DNA from: Sulfitobacter marinus
GTDB lineage: Bacteria > Pseudomonadota > Alphaproteobacteria > Rhodobacterales > Rhodobacteraceae
Assembly (NCBI RefSeq): GCF_900116285.1
Contig: NZ_FPAJ01000002.1
Location: forward strand, 496,001-560,000
DNA: 64,000 nucleotides
Reading direction: 5' to 3'
A model generated the notes under the pieces. That model was not told where the DNA came from. It ran no database searches and worked only from the letters and a program-made list of their open reading frames with translations. Below, in pieces: positions 54,377 through 63,619 of the stretch (position 1 is the stretch's first letter; each line of letters opens with the position of its first letter). Made by a program: the position numbers and the translations under genes.

Positions 54377-56101
54377 TTGATGCTTAGCCTGCTCTTATTG
54401 CCCGTACTCGCTGCTTTTGGCCTTTCTGGTGTTGTTGATCCTAGCGCATTGGATGATGCCGACCTTGATGACGTGAACCGCCAATCCGGCACCGATGATG
54501 AGGATGTTTTGAATGGCTCGGGCCGCGGTGATCTTTTGCAAGGGCTTGCAGGCGACGATACATTGAACGGATTTGGTAACGACGATTTCTTGTTTGGCGG
54601 TACCGGCAACGACGTTCTTTCACTGGGCGGTGGCGACAACCTGGGCTACGGCGATGATGGTGACGATACGATCAACGGTGGCCCCGGTGTTGATATCATT
54701 GCAGGTGGGGACGGCGCAGATCTGCTGACAGGCTATGGTAACGATGACGCGATTTCTGGCGGAGAAGGCGACGATGTTGTGCGCGGCAACGCGGGTAACG
54801 ATACCTTGCTGGGCAATAATGGTGCCGACACGTTGGATGGCGGTTCCGGCGACGATGTCGTGTTGGGCAACTATGGCGATGACAGCATCGGTGGCTTTGG
54901 CGGCAGTGATTCCCTGACAGGGGGCAGGGGCGCAGACACTCTGGATGGCGGCAGTGGCAACGATACCCTGTTCGGAAACGGGTCGGACGACACTCTATTC
55001 GGGAGCCGGGGCAATGACGTGCTGCGCTCCGGACCGGGCAACGATCTGTCGAATGGCGGATCAGGCACTGATGATATTCAAGGCAACGCTGGCGATGATA
55101 CTGTCTTTGGCGGCCGCGGTGATGACACGCTGTCAGGCGGAAGCGACAATGACTACCTTGCGGGGAATGATGGCAATGACGAACTTTACGGCAACGTTGG
55201 GAACGACGGGCTGAATGGTGGTGCAGGCAACGACAGCTTGTGGGGCGGCACTGGTGATGACACCTTGAGCGGCCTGAAGGGCGATGACCTGCTTGAGGGG
55301 CAAGGCGGCAATGACTTGCTCAACGGTAATATCGGGAATGATACGCTGCTGGGCGGCGGGCTGAATGACACGCTATATGGCGGTGGCGGCAATGACGTGC
55401 TGGCTGGCGGCACCCAGGACGACCTGCTTAGCGGTGGCGGCGGTAATGACGACATGTCAGGCGGTAGCGGCGCTGATACGCTGAATGCCGGGCCGGGCAA
55501 TGATACACTTTCTGGCGGCGACGGTGCCGACAAGCTGGCTGGTAATAGAGGCGACGATGTTATTGCGGGCGGCGCGGGCAACGATACGATCTTTGGCGGG
55601 CCGGGCAATGACACCATGTTGGGCGGTGACGATAACGACTTTTTGTTGTCGGGCACCGGGGCAGACAGCATGGATGGCGGTGCCGGCGACGATGTGATCC
55701 GCGGCTACGACTTTAACTTTGCCGGTGATGTCACAGGTGTTTCCGATACTTTGGCCGACACAATTATCGGGGGCGGAGGCAATGACACGGTCAGCGCCAA
55801 CAACGGCGACATTGTTACCGGCGGCGAAGGCGCGGATGTGATCAACGCCATCGGCTATGATCAGGTGGGCACAGCGCCGGTGATCGTGACCGATTTCGAT
55901 CCGACTGAAGACGGCTTGTACCTGCAAGAAACCCAAACCTCCCCCGCGGCATTTGCGCCGGGCGATGGCAAATTCGAAATTCGCGCCGCGGCAAACGGAA
56001 CCGACAGCGAAATTGTCGTCGAGGGAAATGTGGTGGTGATCATGCAAAATACCGATGCCGCCGTTCTTGGCGCAGACACCAGTTGGTTGCTGAACGTCTA
56101 A
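54377..56101 (+). CDS. RTX (hemolysin-type calcium-binding repeat) protein
   Basis: 574 residues. A short hydrophobic start ([18 protein letters not shown]), then from about residue 38 to 480 more than twenty nonapeptide RTX repeats of the GGxGxDxLxG kind that bind calcium in a beta-roll. The end is a non-repetitive, acidic/hydrophobic region of about 90 residues, possibly a type I secretion signal. The chain is very acidic. No enzymatic domain is visible, so it could be an adhesin or surface-layer or matrix protein. SD GGAG. A CtrA box precedes it; no type I secretion genes lie nearby. Confidence 0.88.
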   Translation: MMLSLLLLPVLAAFGLSGVVDPSALDDADLDDVNRQSGTDDEDVLNGSGRGDLLQGLAGDDTLNGFGNDDFLFGGTGNDVLSLGGGDNLGYGDDGDDTINGGPGVDIIAGGDGADLLTGYGNDDAISGGEGDDVVRGNAGNDTLLGNNGADTLDGGSGDDVVLGNYGDDSIGGFGGSDSLTGGRGADTLDGGSGNDTLFGNGSDDTLFGSRGNDVLRSGPGNDLSNGGSGTDDIQGNAGDDTVFGGRGDDTLSGGSDNDYLAGNDGNDELYGNVGNDGLNGGAGNDSLWGGTGDDTLSGLKGDDLLEGQGGNDLLNGNIGNDTLLGGGLNDTLYGGGGNDVLAGGTQDDLLSGGGGNDDMSGGSGADTLNAGPGNDTLSGGDGADKLAGNRGDDVIAGGAGNDTIFGGPGNDTMLGGDDNDFLLSGTGADSMDGGAGDDVIRGYDFNFAGDVTGVSDTLADTIIGGGGNDTVSANNGDIVTGGEGADVINAIGYDQVGTAPVIVTDFDPTEDGLYLQETQTSPAAFAPGDGKFEIRAAANGTDSEIVVEGNVVVIMQNTDAAVLGADTSWLLNV

Positions 56102-56105
56102 AGGT

Positions 56106-56450
56106 TTAGATTTGCTCGACGGTGACTTCGGGCATGTTGTAAAAGGCTAGATGCCCTTTGATCTCAGCGACTTGGTCGCTGGGATTTTCATATGACCACG
56201 CAACATTCTGCAATGTGCGGCTTTTGGTGACGACCGAATAATAGGTCGCATCGCCTTTGTGCGGGCAATGGGTTATCTTATCGGTCTTGTCCAGAAACGC
56301 CATGGCGATGTCGCCACGTGGGATATAGATCACCTCATCGCGGTCGCCCTCGCGCAGCTTCAGCGCATTTTTGGTTTCGGCAAGCACGGCACCGCCAGCA
56401 CGGACTGTCCACGTGCCATTGGCTTTCAAGATCTTGATATGGTCTGACAT
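56106..56450 (-). CDS. DUF427 protein
   Basis: 114 residues of the DUF427 family: IYIPRGDIAMAFLDKT, THCPHKGDATYYS and VAWSYENPSDQVAEIKGHLAFY are all characteristic. Family members are small soluble proteins of unknown function. It converges with the RTX gene (four bases between stops) and lies about 40 bp downstream of the aminopeptidase P gene on the same strand, so is probably co-transcribed. Confidence 0.88.
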   Translation of the reverse strand: MSDHIKILKANGTWTVRAGGAVLAETKNALKLREGDRDEVIYIPRGDIAMAFLDKTDKITHCPHKGDATYYSVVTKSRTLQNVAWSYENPSDQVAEIKGHLAFYNMPEVTVEQI

Positions 56451-56490
56451 CTCGGACCGGCCTCCCTAAAATGACTGAAATATGTGGCGC

Positions 56491-58281
56491 TCAGATTGGC
56501 GCAGTTGCTGTATCCAACCATAGTTTTGCCTCAGGGGATAGGCGTGGCCCGATCTTTTCCGCGACGTCGCGGTGATAGGCATTCAGCCAGTCGCGCGCGG
56601 CACTGTCCAGCATATCGGCAATAACCAAGCGTGTGTCGATGGGCGCAAAGCTGAGTGTTTCCCAATGCAGCATTTTGCGATGTGCGTCGCCGCCGGGCAG
56701 ATCGGGCGCAGGGCGCACAACCAGCAGGTTTTCCAACCGGATGCCAAAGGCCCCCTCGCGGTAATATCCCGGCTCGTTGCTCAGGATCATACCGGGCATC
56801 AGCGGCACCGTACTGATTTTGCTCAACCGCTGCGGCCCTTCATGTACGCTAAGATATGCGCCAACGCCGTGGCCCAACCCGTGGTCGAAATCTTGTCCCG
56901 CCATCCACAGGGGCAGGCGGCCAATCGCCTCGATATCACGGCCCGCAAGGCCCTGCGGCCAGCGCAGGCGGCTCATCGCGATCATCCCGGCAAGCACACG
57001 GGTAAACGCTTGTTTCGCCTCTAGCGGGGCGGCACCGATGGGAATGGTGCGGGTGATATCAGTCGTGCCGTCCAGATACTGCCCGCCGGAATCCAGCACC
57101 AGCAGGTGACCCTCCTCAAGCGTGCTATCGGTTTCCTCGGTCACGCGGTAATGCATGATCGCGCCGTTGGGGCCGGTGCCCGCGATGGTTTCAAAGCTGA
57201 TGTCCTGAAGCGCGTTGTCGCGGCGGCGGCAGGCCTCTAGCTGTGCAACCACCTGCGTCTCGGTCACGCTGCCGGGCGCTTGTGCGTCGAGCCACGCCAG
57301 CAATTCGACCAGCGCCGCCCCATCGCGCAGATGTGCTGCGGCTGATCCTGCCACTTCGGCCTCGTTCTTGCAGGCCTTGGGTAGGGCGCAGGGATCATCG
57401 CCCCATGATGCACGATCGCCAACAGCATCGGCAACAGCCACCGGCGCGGTGGTTTTGTCCAACCGGATCGGCCCTGCGAGGGTTTCAAGATATCCCAGCA
57501 AGGCATCAGGTTCATGCACCGTGACACCATCGCCCAAATGATCAGCCAGATCAGCGAGCTTTTCAGGCGCTACAAACAGATCAACCGCGCCGCTTTCGTG
57601 CAAAATAACAAAACCGTGCACAACCGGATTACGCGCAATGTCAGCGCCGCGGATGTTTAACAACCAACACAGGCTGTCGGGCAGGGTGATCACAGCGGCC
57701 GCTTCGCCTTTATTCCGCAGATCTTCGGCCAAACGCGCGCATTTGTCGGCGTGGGATTCCCCTGCAAATTCTAGCGGGTGCAGTTTGGCGGGGAACATGG
57801 GTGGGGCAGGTTGATCCTCCCAAATCCGATCCACCAGATTCTCGCAACGCCGCATCTCGATCCCGCTGCCTTTCAAGGCGACCTCAAGTTGTTCAATCTG
57901 ACCTACAGCATGCAGCCAAGGATCAAACCCGACGATCCCGCCGTTCGGCAGTTCGGCCTGCAGCCAGTCTGCCAAAGACACCTCTGGCCAAGCCACGGGG
58001 GTATAAACATTCGCCACCTGCGCCTTGACCTGCGTGCGATAGCGCCCGTCGATAAACACGCCCGCCACATCCATCAATGCAGCGCAAAACCCCGCCGATC
58101 CGGTGAACCCGGTCAACCAGCCAAGCCGTTCATCATGGGGGGCCACATATTCACCCTGATGCGCATCTGCCCGCGGCACCAGAAAACCGTCCAGCCCTTC
58201 GGCCTTCAATTCAGCACGCAATGCAGCCAAGCGTGGTGGCCCCTGTTCAGGCCTCGATGTCACCTCAAACGATTGAAACAT
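56491..58281 (-). CDS. Aminopeptidase P family (M24B) metallopeptidase
   Basis: 596 residues, the long three-domain form. Two N-terminal creatinase-like domains, then a pita-bread catalytic domain with metal ligands in LVLDSGGQYLDGTTDITR near residue 400 (both aspartates), HGLGHGVGAYLSVHEGPQ near 487 (His), and NEPGYYREGAFGIRLEN near 525 (two glutamates). Cleaves an N-terminal residue before proline. Its leader and SD area overlap a copy of the dispersed repeat tail. cobT is upstream on the same strand. Confidence 0.93.
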   Translation of the reverse strand: MFQSFEVTSRPEQGPPRLAALRAELKAEGLDGFLVPRADAHQGEYVAPHDERLGWLTGFTGSAGFCAALMDVAGVFIDGRYRTQVKAQVANVYTPVAWPEVSLADWLQAELPNGGIVGFDPWLHAVGQIEQLEVALKGSGIEMRRCENLVDRIWEDQPAPPMFPAKLHPLEFAGESHADKCARLAEDLRNKGEAAAVITLPDSLCWLLNIRGADIARNPVVHGFVILHESGAVDLFVAPEKLADLADHLGDGVTVHEPDALLGYLETLAGPIRLDKTTAPVAVADAVGDRASWGDDPCALPKACKNEAEVAGSAAAHLRDGAALVELLAWLDAQAPGSVTETQVVAQLEACRRRDNALQDISFETIAGTGPNGAIMHYRVTEETDSTLEEGHLLVLDSGGQYLDGTTDITRTIPIGAAPLEAKQAFTRVLAGMIAMSRLRWPQGLAGRDIEAIGRLPLWMAGQDFDHGLGHGVGAYLSVHEGPQRLSKISTVPLMPGMILSNEPGYYREGAFGIRLENLLVVRPAPDLPGGDAHRKMLHWETLSFAPIDTRLVIADMLDSAARDWLNAYHRDVAEKIGPRLSPEAKLWLDTATAPI

Positions 58282-58290
58282 GACGCAAGT

Positions 58291-58330
58291 CCTTCTTCAT
58301 TTTGCCAAATAAACTCCCCGCGGAGCGTCC
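58291..58330 (-). repeat. Dispersed repeat tail upstream of aminopeptidase P
   Basis: Minus-strand GGAGTTTATTTGGCAAAATG continued by AAGAAGG, identical over 20 bp to the 3488 copy. Its end supplies the AAGAAGGA that lies before the aminopeptidase ATG. The GC-rich hairpins are reduced to CTCCGCGGGG. Confidence 0.65.
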
Positions 58331-58337
58331 TGCCGTC

Positions 58338-60215
58338 TCAGCCCGCGCGGCGCATGCCCATGACGCGGGCCCGTGCGCGGGGATCGGTGTCAAACAGCGC
58401 GGCCAGCTGTTCGGTCATGGCACCGGCCAGTTGATCAACATCGGTAATCGTGACCGCGCGGTCATAGTACCGCGTCACGTCATGGCCGATACCAATCGCC
58501 AGCAGTTCAACCGCCTTGCGCTTTTCGACCATGGCAATCACATCGCGCAGGTGCTTTTCCAGATAGTTGGCGGGGTTCACTGACAGGGTGCTGTCATCGA
58601 CAGGTGCGCCGTCACTGATCACCATCAAAATTTTGCGCGACTCGTGGCGGGCGATCATCCGGCGGTGTGCCCATTCCAGCGCCTCGCCGTCGATGTTTTC
58701 CTTGAGCAATCCTTCCTTCATCATCAGACCCAGGTTGGGCCGCGTGCGCCGCCATGGGGCGTCGGCGGATTTATAGATGATGTGACGCAGGTCGTTCAAA
58801 CGGCCGGGTTGCACGGGCCGGCCTTCGTTCAGCCATGCTTCGCGGGCTTGGCCGCCTTTCCAAGCGCGTGTGGTAAAGCCCAAAATCTCGACCTTGACGT
58901 TGCAGCGTTCCAGCGTGCGCGCCAGAACATCAGCGCAAATAGCCGCAATGGAAATCGGCCGCCCGCGCATGGAGCCAGAGTTATCCAACAACAACGTCAC
59001 GCAGGTGTCACGGAATTCAGTGTCTTTTTCCATCTTGAACGACAGCGGCGTGGTGGGGTTCGCCACGATCCGCGCCAGACGGCCCGCGTCCAGAGTGCCT
59101 TCTTCCAGATCAAACTCCCAAGACCGGTTTTGCTGGGCCTGCAAACGGCGTTGCAGCTTGTTGGCAAGGCGGCTGACGGCCCCCTTTAGCGGTTCAAGCT
59201 GTTGGTCCAGATAGGCGCGCAGGCGCTCCAGTTCCGCTGGTTCAGCCAAATCTTCGGCACCAATGACCTCGTCATTCTCTGTGTTATAAACCAGATAATT
59301 GGGGTCCGCGTCTGATGCCTGCGGCGGGGCAGGCGGTTCCATCGGGGCGTCGCCATCTGGCATTTCAGCCTCGTCGCCAAGCTCCTGATCCGCCATGTCA
59401 TCCATCGATACTTGCGCTTGGGATTCGTCTTGCTGTTGCTCCTGCGACTGCTCGGGCGAGGCTTCGGCCTGTTCGTCGTCATCGTCATCCTGACCGGTGC
59501 TATCCGGATCTTGCTCTTCTTCTGTGCCTTCTTCCTCGGCGCTGTCTTGGTCGTCTTCTGATTGGTCCGGGTCGTCGCCCAGCTGGTCGCCATAGCCCAG
59601 ATCAACGATCATCTTGCGCGCAAACCGTGCGAATGCGGCTTGATCGTCCAAGGTTTCGTTCAATGTCTCTAGCGTGCCGCCAGCCTGATCTTCGATATAT
59701 CCGCGCCACAACTCCATCGCGTTGGCCGCGCCAGGGGGTAGGTCGCGGCCCGTGGCCAGATGGCGCACAAGGTATCCGGCAGCGGTGGCCAGTGGCACGT
59801 CGCTGGGCTGTTTGGCCTGATCATAGCCCTTGCGCAGGGCATCATATTTGATTTTGGCGTCGATATTGCCTGCGGTGCCGGGCATGTTGCGCGCGCCCAC
59901 CGCCTCGCAACGTGCTGTTTCCATTGCCTCGTACAGCTCGCGGGCCATGTCGCCGTTGGGCAGGTATTTCGAATGGGTTTGGCCGTTGTGATAGCGTCGG
60001 TTCAAGGCCAGCGCATCGGCGGTGCCACGGGCCAGCAACACCTCGTCACGGGTCATGCGGCGGCTGACCTGCGGCAAACGCATCGCGTCGCCGGACATGC
60101 CAGAAGGATCAACGGAATAGCTGACCGTAACGTCCGGATCATGCGACATGACCTTGGTCGCTTCGGCCAGCGCCTTTTTGAACGCGTCGGCGGGGTTGTC
60201 GGAAGGTTTAGTCAT
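58338..60215 (-). CDS. cobT: Aerobic cobaltochelatase subunit CobT
   Basis: 625 residues. With CobS it forms the AAA+ chaperone complex that powers CobN for cobalt insertion in adenosylcobalamin synthesis. N-terminal CobT region, a very acidic linker (residues about 208-300), and a C-terminal von Willebrand-A domain with the MIDAS motif DNSGSMRG near 420. cobN is not in the window. It is transcribed after the racemase-like gene (8-base overlap) and before aminopeptidase P. Confidence 0.95.
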   Translation of the reverse strand: MTKPSDNPADAFKKALAEATKVMSHDPDVTVSYSVDPSGMSGDAMRLPQVSRRMTRDEVLLARGTADALALNRRYHNGQTHSKYLPNGDMARELYEAMETARCEAVGARNMPGTAGNIDAKIKYDALRKGYDQAKQPSDVPLATAAGYLVRHLATGRDLPPGAANAMELWRGYIEDQAGGTLETLNETLDDQAAFARFARKMIVDLGYGDQLGDDPDQSEDDQDSAEEEGTEEEQDPDSTGQDDDDDEQAEASPEQSQEQQQDESQAQVSMDDMADQELGDEAEMPDGDAPMEPPAPPQASDADPNYLVYNTENDEVIGAEDLAEPAELERLRAYLDQQLEPLKGAVSRLANKLQRRLQAQQNRSWEFDLEEGTLDAGRLARIVANPTTPLSFKMEKDTEFRDTCVTLLLDNSGSMRGRPISIAAICADVLARTLERCNVKVEILGFTTRAWKGGQAREAWLNEGRPVQPGRLNDLRHIIYKSADAPWRRTRPNLGLMMKEGLLKENIDGEALEWAHRRMIARHESRKILMVISDGAPVDDSTLSVNPANYLEKHLRDVIAMVEKRKAVELLAIGIGHDVTRYYDRAVTITDVDQLAGAMTEQLAALFDTDPRARARVMGMRRAG

Positions 60216-60915
60216 CTGGTTTCCCCATGGCCTGTTCTAAAGTGATATGCCCTGTTGCCAGTCGCGCCAGAATATCCACGTGAACATCTAACGCATCAAT
60301 CACGGTATAATCGGTGGCGCGCCCATCAAAGGCAAGGTTCAGGTCGGTGCCTGCCAAGACAACTGCATCGGCACCGCGATCAGACACCAGCCGTGCGCCT
60401 GCGTCCATAAACAATGCACGTTTTTCATCGGTACAATGGCCCGCGACGGCCAGATCCTGATAGCTTTGCGCCAAATGTTCAATCTCGTCGTCAAGGGCCA
60501 CTGCTTTGGTCTGGCGCAACTGACCATAAAGGCCCGTCTTCATCACAACCTTAGTCCCAAGAATACCCACCGTGCCGATGCCGCGCTTTTGGAAATAAGC
60601 ATCTAAAGGTGCCACCCCAGAGATCAGAGGCAGTGCCGAGACCGCTTGGGTTTCTTCAAAGCAAAAATGCCCCCCAAGCGAGGTAATCGCTACATAATCA
60701 GCACCTGCGGCTGCAAGTTGTTCAATCGCCTTGGCGTAAACCTTGGCTTGGGCGTCCCTGTTATCCGCAAGATTGTTACGGATCAGCGTTTGGACGTCGC
60801 CATGCGAAATGGTCAGTTGCAACGGGCCGCCCAAGGCTTGGGCAGCCGCAGTGAGCCGCTGGTAATAAACAACTGTTGCTGCAACTCCGATGCCGCCGAT
60901 TAATCCGATGTGCAT
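60208..60915 (-). CDS. Aspartate/glutamate racemase-fold protein lacking both catalytic cysteines
   Basis: 235 residues from ATG 60915, with an AAAGGAG SD five bases upstream; a GTG at 60936 that overlaps the cobS stop is disfavoured. The Asp/Glu racemase fold is clear ([17 protein letters not shown] at the start, duplicated alpha/beta halves). At the first catalytic position the family's PCNT is TSLG here, and at the second the family's ACTE is AGTD, so neither cysteine is present. One cysteine is four residues later (HFCFEE). It is located between cobS and cobT. Racemase activity by the two-cysteine mechanism is therefore unlikely. Confidence 0.85.
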   Translation of the reverse strand: MHIGLIGGIGVAATVVYYQRLTAAAQALGGPLQLTISHGDVQTLIRNNLADNRDAQAKVYAKAIEQLAAAGADYVAITSLGGHFCFEETQAVSALPLISGVAPLDAYFQKRGIGTVGILGTKVVMKTGLYGQLRQTKAVALDDEIEHLAQSYQDLAVAGHCTDEKRALFMDAGARLVSDRGADAVVLAGTDLNLAFDGRATDYTVIDALDVHVDILARLATGHITLEQAMGKPDD

Positions 60916-60932
60916 GGGGGCTCCTTTTGGGG

Positions 60933-61919
60933 TCACCCCAAGCTCACGCTGGCCGCTGATTCAGGCAGTTCTTCGTCAAACAGGCGCTGATAGAACTCGG
61001 CAACCGTCTGGCGCTCAAGCTCGTCGCATTTGTTCAGGAAGGACAGGCGGAAGGCATAGCCGACGTTGCGGAAAATCTCGGCGTTTTGGGCCCATGCGAT
61101 GACGGTACGTGGCGACATCACGGTGGACAGATCGCCGTTCATGAAGGCGGTGCGCGTCAGGTCGGCCACGGTGACCATCTGCTTGATCGTCTTGCGGCCC
61201 TTGTCGGTGTTGTAATGCGGGTTCTTGGACAGAACGATCTGGGTTTCGGCCTCGATCGACAGATAGTTCAGCGTGGCGACCAGCGACCAACGGTCCATCT
61301 GACCTTGGTTGATCTGCTGGGTGCCGTGGTAGAGGCCCGTGGTATCGCCCAAACCAACGGTGTTGGCGGTCGCGAAAATGCGGAAATAGGGGTGCGGTTC
61401 AATCACTTGGTTCTGGTCCAGCAGGGTCAACTTGCCGTCGACCTCAAGAACACGCTGGATCACGAACATAACGTCGGCGCGGCCCGCATCATATTCGTCA
61501 AACACAATCGCAGTCGGGTTGCGCAGTGCCCAAGGCAGGATGCCCTCTTGGAAGGTGGTGACCTGTTTACCATCGACCAGCTTGATCGCGTCTTTCCCGA
61601 TCAGGTCGATCCGGCTGATGTGGCTATCAAGGTTGACGCGGACGCACGGCCAGTTCAGCAGGCTTGCCACCTGTTCGATATGGGTGGATTTACCCGTGCC
61701 GTGATAGCCTTGCACCATAACGCGGCGGTTGTGGTTAAACCCGGCAAGAATGGCCAGCGTCGTATCGGGATCGAACTTGTAGGTGCTGTCCAGATCGGGC
61801 ACGCGGGATGTGCGTTCCTCGAACCCGTGAACGACCATGTCTGTGTCAATGCCAAAGACTTCGCGAACGGAGATCTCTTTGGTGGGTTTCGTGTTAAGAT
61901 CCAATGAGGTCTCGGCCAT
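60933..61919 (-). CDS. cobS: Aerobic cobaltochelatase subunit CobS
   Basis: 328-residue AAA+ ATPase partner of CobT. Walker [15 protein letters not shown] near residue 72, Walker [11 protein letters not shown] near 138, and sensor region [13 protein letters not shown] near 180; [11 protein letters not shown] near the C-terminus. Starts the cobS-racemase homologue-cobT transcript. The leader to the J-domain gene (61920-62127) holds only an unassigned inverted repeat. Confidence 0.96.
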   Translation of the reverse strand: MAETSLDLNTKPTKEISVREVFGIDTDMVVHGFEERTSRVPDLDSTYKFDPDTTLAILAGFNHNRRVMVQGYHGTGKSTHIEQVASLLNWPCVRVNLDSHISRIDLIGKDAIKLVDGKQVTTFQEGILPWALRNPTAIVFDEYDAGRADVMFVIQRVLEVDGKLTLLDQNQVIEPHPYFRIFATANTVGLGDTTGLYHGTQQINQGQMDRWSLVATLNYLSIEAETQIVLSKNPHYNTDKGRKTIKQMVTVADLTRTAFMNGDLSTVMSPRTVIAWAQNAEIFRNVGYAFRLSFLNKCDELERQTVAEFYQRLFDEELPESAASVSLG

Positions 61920-62014
61920 GCTGTGTCGTCCTTCATAATCATACGCGCCTGCGGGTCAGGGCGGTTTCGTTAGGCAACATATCTTTCTTAAGCCTGAGGG
62001 AAAGGCCCAATTCG

Positions 62015-62049
62015 CATCTGCGGCAATGACGGTGCGCTGCAGATGCGCA
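62015..62049. repeat. Inverted repeat between cobS and the J-domain gene
   Basis: CGCATCTGC / GCAGATGCG, a 9-bp perfect inverted repeat with a 17-nt loop. No T-run is adjacent; function unknown. Confidence 0.4.
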
Positions 62050-62127
62050 GATAGTCGTAACTGGGGGCGTCAACCGGGCACCGCAGCCACTTGGTCCATG
62101 CCAGACCAAGGGAGCGCGATGCCGCGG

Positions 62128-62757
62128 TTATTTGTCTTTAAAGTTGCGGCTGACTTTGATTTGGTCCCAGGCCCAGACGACCTCTTGCAGCTGTTCTTCC
62201 TGGCTGCGGTCGCCGCCGTTCATGTCAGGGTGCAGAACCTTGATCAGTGCCTTGTATGCTTTGCGCACTTCGGGTTTGGTCCATGTGTCCTTGGCCTCGA
62301 GGATCTCGATGGCGCGGCGTTCTGTCGGGGGCAGGCGGCGGCCGGCGGCGGGGCCTTTGCCGGGGTTTTGGGTCGCGTTCTTGCCAAGCACCTGATGGGG
62401 GTCTTCGATGCCCAAACGGGCCCAGGCGCGCGCCTCGGGATCGCCAAGCGGTTTGGTGGTGCGTTCCCAGACTTTGTCCTTGGATTGCTGCGCGTTCAGT
62501 TCAGCCTCGGTGGTGCCGTCAAAGAAGTTCCACTTGAGGTTATATTCCCGCACATGCTGCTGGCAGAACCAGAAATAATCGTCCAGCACATCGGGGGCCT
62601 TGGGCGCGCGGTACTTGCCGGGCTCTTGACATCCCTCGTGGGAACACAGCCGCTGCGATGTCTCGGATGCACCGGACATACCCCTGCGGCCACGGGGGTT
62701 TTTCTTTTTAGAAGACGACACGGACATGTCGAATCCAAAGGGATCAGGCTTGGGCAT
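62128..62757 (-). CDS. J-domain (DnaJ-like) protein
   Basis: 209 residues. An N-terminal region with two possible zinc ligand pairs (CSHEGC near 40 and WFCQQH near 66), then a C-terminal J domain with the HPD triad in LIKVLHPDMNGGD near residue 180. Acts with a DnaK-type Hsp70 as an ATPase-stimulating cochaperone; its client is unknown. It is transcribed toward cobS and divergent from bolA, an arrangement I recall for Rhodobacterales. Confidence 0.88.
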   Translation of the reverse strand: MPKPDPFGFDMSVSSSKKKNPRGRRGMSGASETSQRLCSHEGCQEPGKYRAPKAPDVLDDYFWFCQQHVREYNLKWNFFDGTTEAELNAQQSKDKVWERTTKPLGDPEARAWARLGIEDPHQVLGKNATQNPGKGPAAGRRLPPTERRAIEILEAKDTWTKPEVRKAYKALIKVLHPDMNGGDRSQEEQLQEVVWAWDQIKVSRNFKDK

Positions 62758-62831
62758 GATATGGACCTTTCCGACTCAGGACGATCACTCTAAAGATTGC
62801 AGCGCCAGATTGAAGGGGGCTTTGCGAAAAA

Positions 62832-63089
62832 ATGTCAGTAACACAAGAAATTGCCGACCGCTTGGAAGCCGCCTTTGCGCCAACGGAATTGAATGTGGTG
62901 GACGATAGCGAAAGCCATCGCGGGCATGCGGGCTTTCAAGAGGGGGGCGAAAGTCACTTCAACGTAAAAATCAGGTCCGCAAAATTCAAGGGCATGAACC
63001 GGATTGCCCGCCACCGGGCCGTGCATCAGGCCTTGGGGGCCGAGTTGATCGGCCGTATTCACGCGCTGGCGCTGGATCTCGACGTTTAG
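62832..63089 (+). CDS. bolA: BolA-family protein
   Basis: 85 residues with the BolA fold: an N-terminal helix (TQEIADRLEAAF), the ESHRGHAGF loop near 30, and the RHRAVHQALG and HALALDL end, the conserved histidines being used with glutaredoxin for [2Fe-2S] binding. Likely involved in iron-sulfur cluster trafficking. Its TAG stop overlaps the convergent neighbour's stop by a shared TTAG. Confidence 0.92.
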   Translation: MSVTQEIADRLEAAFAPTELNVVDDSESHRGHAGFQEGGESHFNVKIRSAKFKGMNRIARHRAVHQALGAELIGRIHALALDLDV

Positions 63090-63514
63090 TCTTTTGTGGA
63101 CGGTTCAGATTTGGGCTGTTTCGACTTGGGCTGTTCAGAGGCGGCTGGTGTCGAAGCAGGCGCGGTGTTTTGCTCTGCACTTTCCGCGTCGGACTTGTCG
63201 TCGCCAGTCGGGCCATCTTGCGCCGGTGCGTCGTCTTGCGGTGCGGGCAATAGCTCTGGGTTAAACGCACTTGTGTCGCCGGCGTTTGGGCGGCGGAACA
63301 CCAGCATATTGCGCCATGCTTGGGTGGTTCCGGTCAGGCCAGCACGTTCGGTAGACGGCAACGTTTCCGCACGCTGATATTCCCAGCCCTCGCTTGCAAG
63401 GCTGTTCATCTGGACTTCTAATGCATGGGAAAAGCGGGCTTCTGCGCCTTTGATATCTTTGCTCTTCAGGCCCTTCTTGGGTGCGGGAACGACTTTGTAT
63501 TCGTAGCGGGGCAT
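63086..63514 (-). CDS. DUF4177-like protein with a low-complexity tail
   Basis: 142 residues. N-terminal MPRYEYKVVPAPKKGLKSKD and the MNSLASEGWEYQRAETLPS segment fit the DUF4177 fold, seen in many small soluble proteins of unknown function. From about residue 90 the chain is acidic and Ala/Pro/Ser/Gln rich, probably unfolded. Convergent with bolA (overlapping stops). Not further assignable. Confidence 0.75.
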   Translation of the reverse strand: MPRYEYKVVPAPKKGLKSKDIKGAEARFSHALEVQMNSLASEGWEYQRAETLPSTERAGLTGTTQAWRNMLVFRRPNAGDTSAFNPELLPAPQDDAPAQDGPTGDDKSDAESAEQNTAPASTPAASEQPKSKQPKSEPSTKD

Positions 63515-63619
63515 GACCGTCCTTTGGCGTTGTTCGCTGCGTCTTAGCCTATCACGAACTTCCGCACAACGTGTCGGGTGTTTTACTTTTGCAACTTAAC
63601 GGGTGATGCTTCTTGTCGG

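Noticed and set aside
54500-55700. CRISPR-like or tandem DNA repeat
   Set aside because: The periodicity is the 27-bp coding period of RTX nonapeptides, with variable codons and an intact frame.
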